Below are positions 60,918-64,000 of a stretch of 64,000 nucleotides of DNA, piece after piece. The first letter of the stretch is position 1. Every line of letters starts with the position of its first letter. The notes beneath the pieces are model-generated. The model made no database searches and had not been told where the DNA came from. It saw nothing but the letters and a program-made list of their open reading frames with translations. Position numbers and translations under genes: made by a program. Source of the DNA: Onthophagus taurus (Eukaryota > Arthropoda > Insecta > Coleoptera > Scarabaeidae); NCBI RefSeq assembly GCF_036711975.1, contig NC_091967.1, forward strand, positions 8,556,001 to 8,620,000, read 5' to 3'.

Positions 60918-61152
60918 GAAATAGACTGCCTAAGTCTGACATCACAGAGGTGGGCGGAGCTTATACTGACTCCAAACAATTTCGTTGTCAAAATGTCATT
61001 TGAAATGTCATCACTTAGTTTATTTTATTTTAATACTAATGGAAAATTGCATATGGTGATTTACCGTTAGCAACACAGTTAGCAACGAAAATGTTTGGAG
61101 TCAGTATAAGCTCCGCCCATCTCTGTGACGTCAAGGCTTAGGTTGTCTATTT
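60918..61152. mobile_element. MITE with about 65-bp inverted ends
   Basis: The left arm AAATAGACTGCCTAAG, then GAGGTGGGCGGAGCTTATAC and TGACTCCAAAC. The right arm is GTTTGGAGTCAGTATAAGC, CTCCGCCCATCTCTGTGACG and CTTAGGTTGTCTATTT. The arms are nearly identical, so the element is young. The interior is about 105 bp and AT-rich. Confidence 0.8.
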
Positions 61153-63269
61153 TAAATCAAAACAATTGGTTGCCATGGTTACGCACGGCTACTACTATTT
61201 TTTATATCAAATGAATGGGAGATAATGAAACTTTAAATTAATTTTTCTCGAAAATTTTCTTATGTAACCGATATTAATATTTATTGTACATAATTCAGAA
61301 AAAAATCCTCTTTCAAATTCCGATATAAAAAATCATCATAACTCGTTTAAAAATGTCGGAAAAAATTTAAATCTTTAGACTCATTTCAGTGATTTTTTCA
61401 TAAATTGTCAACAAAGTCACTGATGAGGATATATTCCCATTATGCAAATTGGTTTTATTGGAGTCATAACAAATAATCATGCTCTATGGATTAGGTTATA
61501 CACCAAATTATATGAAATCTGAAATTCATCTTCCTAGCCATGTATCTAGATTATAGAGTACAAGACAAACGCTTTAAAAAATCGTTCTCCTTGGTTTCCA
61601 ATATGTTAAATCAAAATGTTATCAAATTGAGCGTAGCACTTCTTGTGGTTCACTTGACATTGCATTTGTGAATCCCTTGGTTTGGAAGTTACAGAGCCGT
61701 CATTATGGAGAAATAATCTTTAAATTTGTCACTCCACATGGCGTTATAGCTTTGGAGTTGGAAAAGTTGGCTGAAAGGTTTTCAAATCTCGCTGGTGATT
61801 AATTTATCTCTAAAAATTAAATATCTAGACTAATTTTAATCAACAATTTTTTTTTTTTAGGATTACCTTAATTATAATTTTCTTCAAATTTATTTTCTGA
61901 TTTTCTCTTAAATTGTCATTTCAAAACGTCCCTAGTCTGATTTTATTTGGGTCTTAAATTCCAACTAATAGTCGTTTCATCTGCAGACCTTCTCGTGCTG
62001 ATGCTGTTTTAAATCGTTCTTCCGTTCAATTTACCTAACCTTTCTCAAGTCTTGCAGTCTCTCACCCCTCGCTTCTTTCTTTCTAGGAGCTATTAACCAA
62101 GACTAAATGAGCGAGGATTCTTGTTTTTTGAAATTTTTCTTTTAATCAAAATTGTTTTTTCTCCTCGATTTTATTGGGAAATTTGATGTTAACACAAAGC
62201 AAGGTATTAAAATTGAGAGTTTACGATGAAGGGGGGTAAAATCGGATCTGGATTTTTTAAGGTCCCTTTTTTGAGGTCACGCTGAGGATGTTGAGTGTAA
62301 ATTTCCCGTCTTTACGACCTCGAAAGCATTAAGCCTCGAAAAATGCCTAATAATAGTTTAGAGGTGATGTCGTTACCTAAGAAAAGAATCGTAATTTTCT
62401 TTTTAATATTTTTTGGGGAGGGAAAATCAATAATAATTGTTATATAAAAACTTTTTTTTATCGATGGAATTTTCCAAACGCCACCATCTTTGCTTCCTCA
62501 TTAACAGGAGTTTTCGGTAATAATTCATCATTAAATCGTGATATATGTTAACATTAATTCATTTTTTTTATGAAATTAATAACATTCAAGATCAAACGGT
62601 GCTCCGATGTCGTCGAATAAATCGTCTCTTATTAGCGACGGTGCCACCGGTCGACGCGTAATTATTATTTCAGCCGGCCCGTATTAATCAACGTGAATCA
62701 ACGTACATTTTTGTTGGGGTTAAAAGCGGGACCGACGACCGGCGGCGGTGTTATCGTTGTACGAACGAAGAAAGAGGAAGAAACAGCAACGGTGGCACGA
62801 CGGAGAAGATGCCAAAGTGGCTTAAAAAGCCGCGAGATCCCCGGAGAGAGAATCTGCCGGTTTTTAATAGTCGATAAACTGCTCGCATTAAGCTGGAATT
62901 CGTATTATGTTCGGACTTGGTTAAAGGCAAAAAAAATCTCTCGCGGTAAAACCACCGAGAGTACTTTGAAAGGTGGAGCGTAATATGGACGGGCGCCTGC
63001 GGGACACGGGTTTCGAGGTAATTACGTACCATGGAATTAACCAACGTTGTTATGTTGCAAAGTGAAGAGGAGAGTGATAAAATAAAAGAATTTATAAACA
63101 TTTTTTTAAGAAATCTTAGTTGACATCAGGGTTCGCCCAATTCAAAACACGATTTTAATCAGTACTAATTTTCTGGCTTTTTCCACTCCTCTTTTGTTGC
63201 ACACATTGAAGTTTATTGAAGCTGAAGAACAAACAACACATAAAAATTGTTTTAAAGTTGGAAGATGTT

Positions 63270-63366
63270 GCATATTTAAGCTATGTTGCATTTTATATGG
63301 CACAGTGCAAGTAGTTTCGTAACTAAGGTTACTATATATTGCAAACTATATAAAATTCCCGGTATA
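63270..63366. mobile_element. Solo right arm of the foldback MITE
   Basis: GCTATGTTGCATTTTATATG, CAGTGCAAGTAGTTTCGTAA and ACTATATAAAATTCCCGG ending in TATA: the right terminal arm of the family at 17437-17822, without its left half. Confidence 0.65.
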
Positions 63367-63425
63367 AAAATATGAATTTCGAGTTAAAGTTTTGTTGTAC
63401 CTCTTAAATACATAAACCAAGATAG

Positions 63426-63702
63426 GTGGTTGAATTATGGTTGTCAATGTGTTACTTCCTTCGAGGGCGATAAATCTTTACAGGATAAACACGAATCTAT
63501 CAACGTATCCTTCGACCATAACTCAAACGATCGAGAAATAAATTTCAACAACGAAATATTAGGTACCGTTAAGGAAGGGTGGTTTAAAGAAAATGGAAGT
63601 GTTAAGAAAACATTTAAAATAACCGGAAAAAACCAAATAAATTTTCTTCGTCAAAACACAAAACAATCACTCCCACCATACACATACAATAAATATTCAT
63701 AA
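63426..63702 (+). CDS. Possible exon, uncertain
   Basis: After TAG at 63422-63424 an open frame of about 90 codons runs to TAA at 63702 (WLNYGCQCVTSFEGDKSLQD ... NQINFLRQNTKQSLPPYTYN). It has no ATG near its start, so it would be an internal or terminal exon. Codon choice looks reasonable, but the frame does not continue exon 3 of the coiled-coil gene in phase 0. It may be an alternative last exon reached from another exon, or chance. Confidence 0.2.
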
Positions 63703-64000
63703 ACGTGTGGATTTATGGCAATTAGGGTTCGAAAACCGCCGGCACCTATTCGCGTACAAAACCTTCCCCCTTTCAGCATACTCCCCTTTCGGAGAGTAGA
63801 TACGCTTGTACCACGTTTTGGGGTTGAAGCGACGCCCCTTTTAATGGGGAGATCCAGTAATTAAAAGGTCCGTCCGGCCTTTGAAAACGAACTACGACCC
63901 TCCACCACCATCCTGAAAACCAAAGCCTTCACCAAAAAACGAAAGAGAAATTTTCCGAACCTAATCCACAAGTTTAAACTCTAAATTATTTATTTAGAAA

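Larger units (their letters stand above)
59037..64000. other. Third intron of the coiled-coil gene to the window edge
   Basis: No further exon that joins in phase 0 was found. GC-richer islands at 59060-59160, 60040-60220, 62580-63010 and 63710-63920 lack convincing frames. Repeats at 60485, 60918 and 63270 are listed separately. 61500-61600 shares CTGAAATTCATC plus CCTAGCCATGTATCTAGATT with similar text at 23530-23575. Confidence 0.4.

Noticed and set aside
62693-63101. Overlapping 96- and 116-codon frames on both strands in a GC-richer island
   Set aside because: Basic, low-information residues on both strands, no start or splice context and no family match; probably chance frames in GC-richer DNA.

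Overview
This window is nuclear DNA of an insect, most likely a beetle. It is AT-rich, with intron-containing genes, canonical GT-AG junctions, many small palindromic DNA elements, and a short AACCTCA / TGAGGTTA motif scattered near genes. The beetle call is inference; arthropod gene content (a B52-type SR protein, a cdi/TESK kinase, NCKX) is solid.

Layout. 1-138 (+) is the last exon of a gene entering from the left. 270-2168 (-) is a THEG-repeat gene of the sperm-microtubule type, with one apparent frame break in exon 2. It is divergent from a 55-codon small ORF at 2404-2571 (+). 3559-10028 (-) is a five-exon TESK/center divider kinase whose introns hold tandem and palindromic arrays. 13198-16204 (+) is a six-exon K-dependent Na/Ca exchanger. 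19508-22205 (+) is a four-exon CCDC142-like gene. 22917-24997 (+) is a three-exon retinol-dehydrogenase-like SDR. 25208-26398 (+) and 27670-28369 (+) are two more THEG-repeat genes; the first shares every intron position with the gene at 270-2168. 29067-31469 (+) is the diflavin reductase NDOR1. It converges on mRpL55 (31584-31895, -), followed by a DUSP19-like phosphatase (32388-32972, -), a B52/SRSF-type splicing factor (33032-33997, -) and the pseudouridine synthase PUSL1 (34026-36132, -).

From 36133 onward the window is mostly one gene. Its promoter is divergent from PUSL1. Exon 1 (36658-36695), exon 2 (53009-53459) and exon 3 (58926-59036) join in frame across introns of about 16.3 and 5.5 kb, and the gene leaves the window on the right. 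It encodes a proline-rich then coiled-coil protein that I do not recognise. The first intron contains a small nested cysteine-containing gene on the other strand (38770-38964) with a decayed copy beside it, several MITE families, and a decayed PIF/Harbinger-like transposon.

Functional threads. Three THEG-repeat genes (sperm flagellum family) lie within 28 kb, two in tandem and one inverted. Housekeeping genes (NDOR1, mRpL55, DUSP19, B52, PUSL1) are packed at 29-36 kb, with PUSL1 and B52 separated by only 28 bp. I saw no retroviral or Polinton-like element, tRNA, rRNA or CRISPR array. All splice calls were made by eye from GT/AG sites and reading frame, without transcripts.
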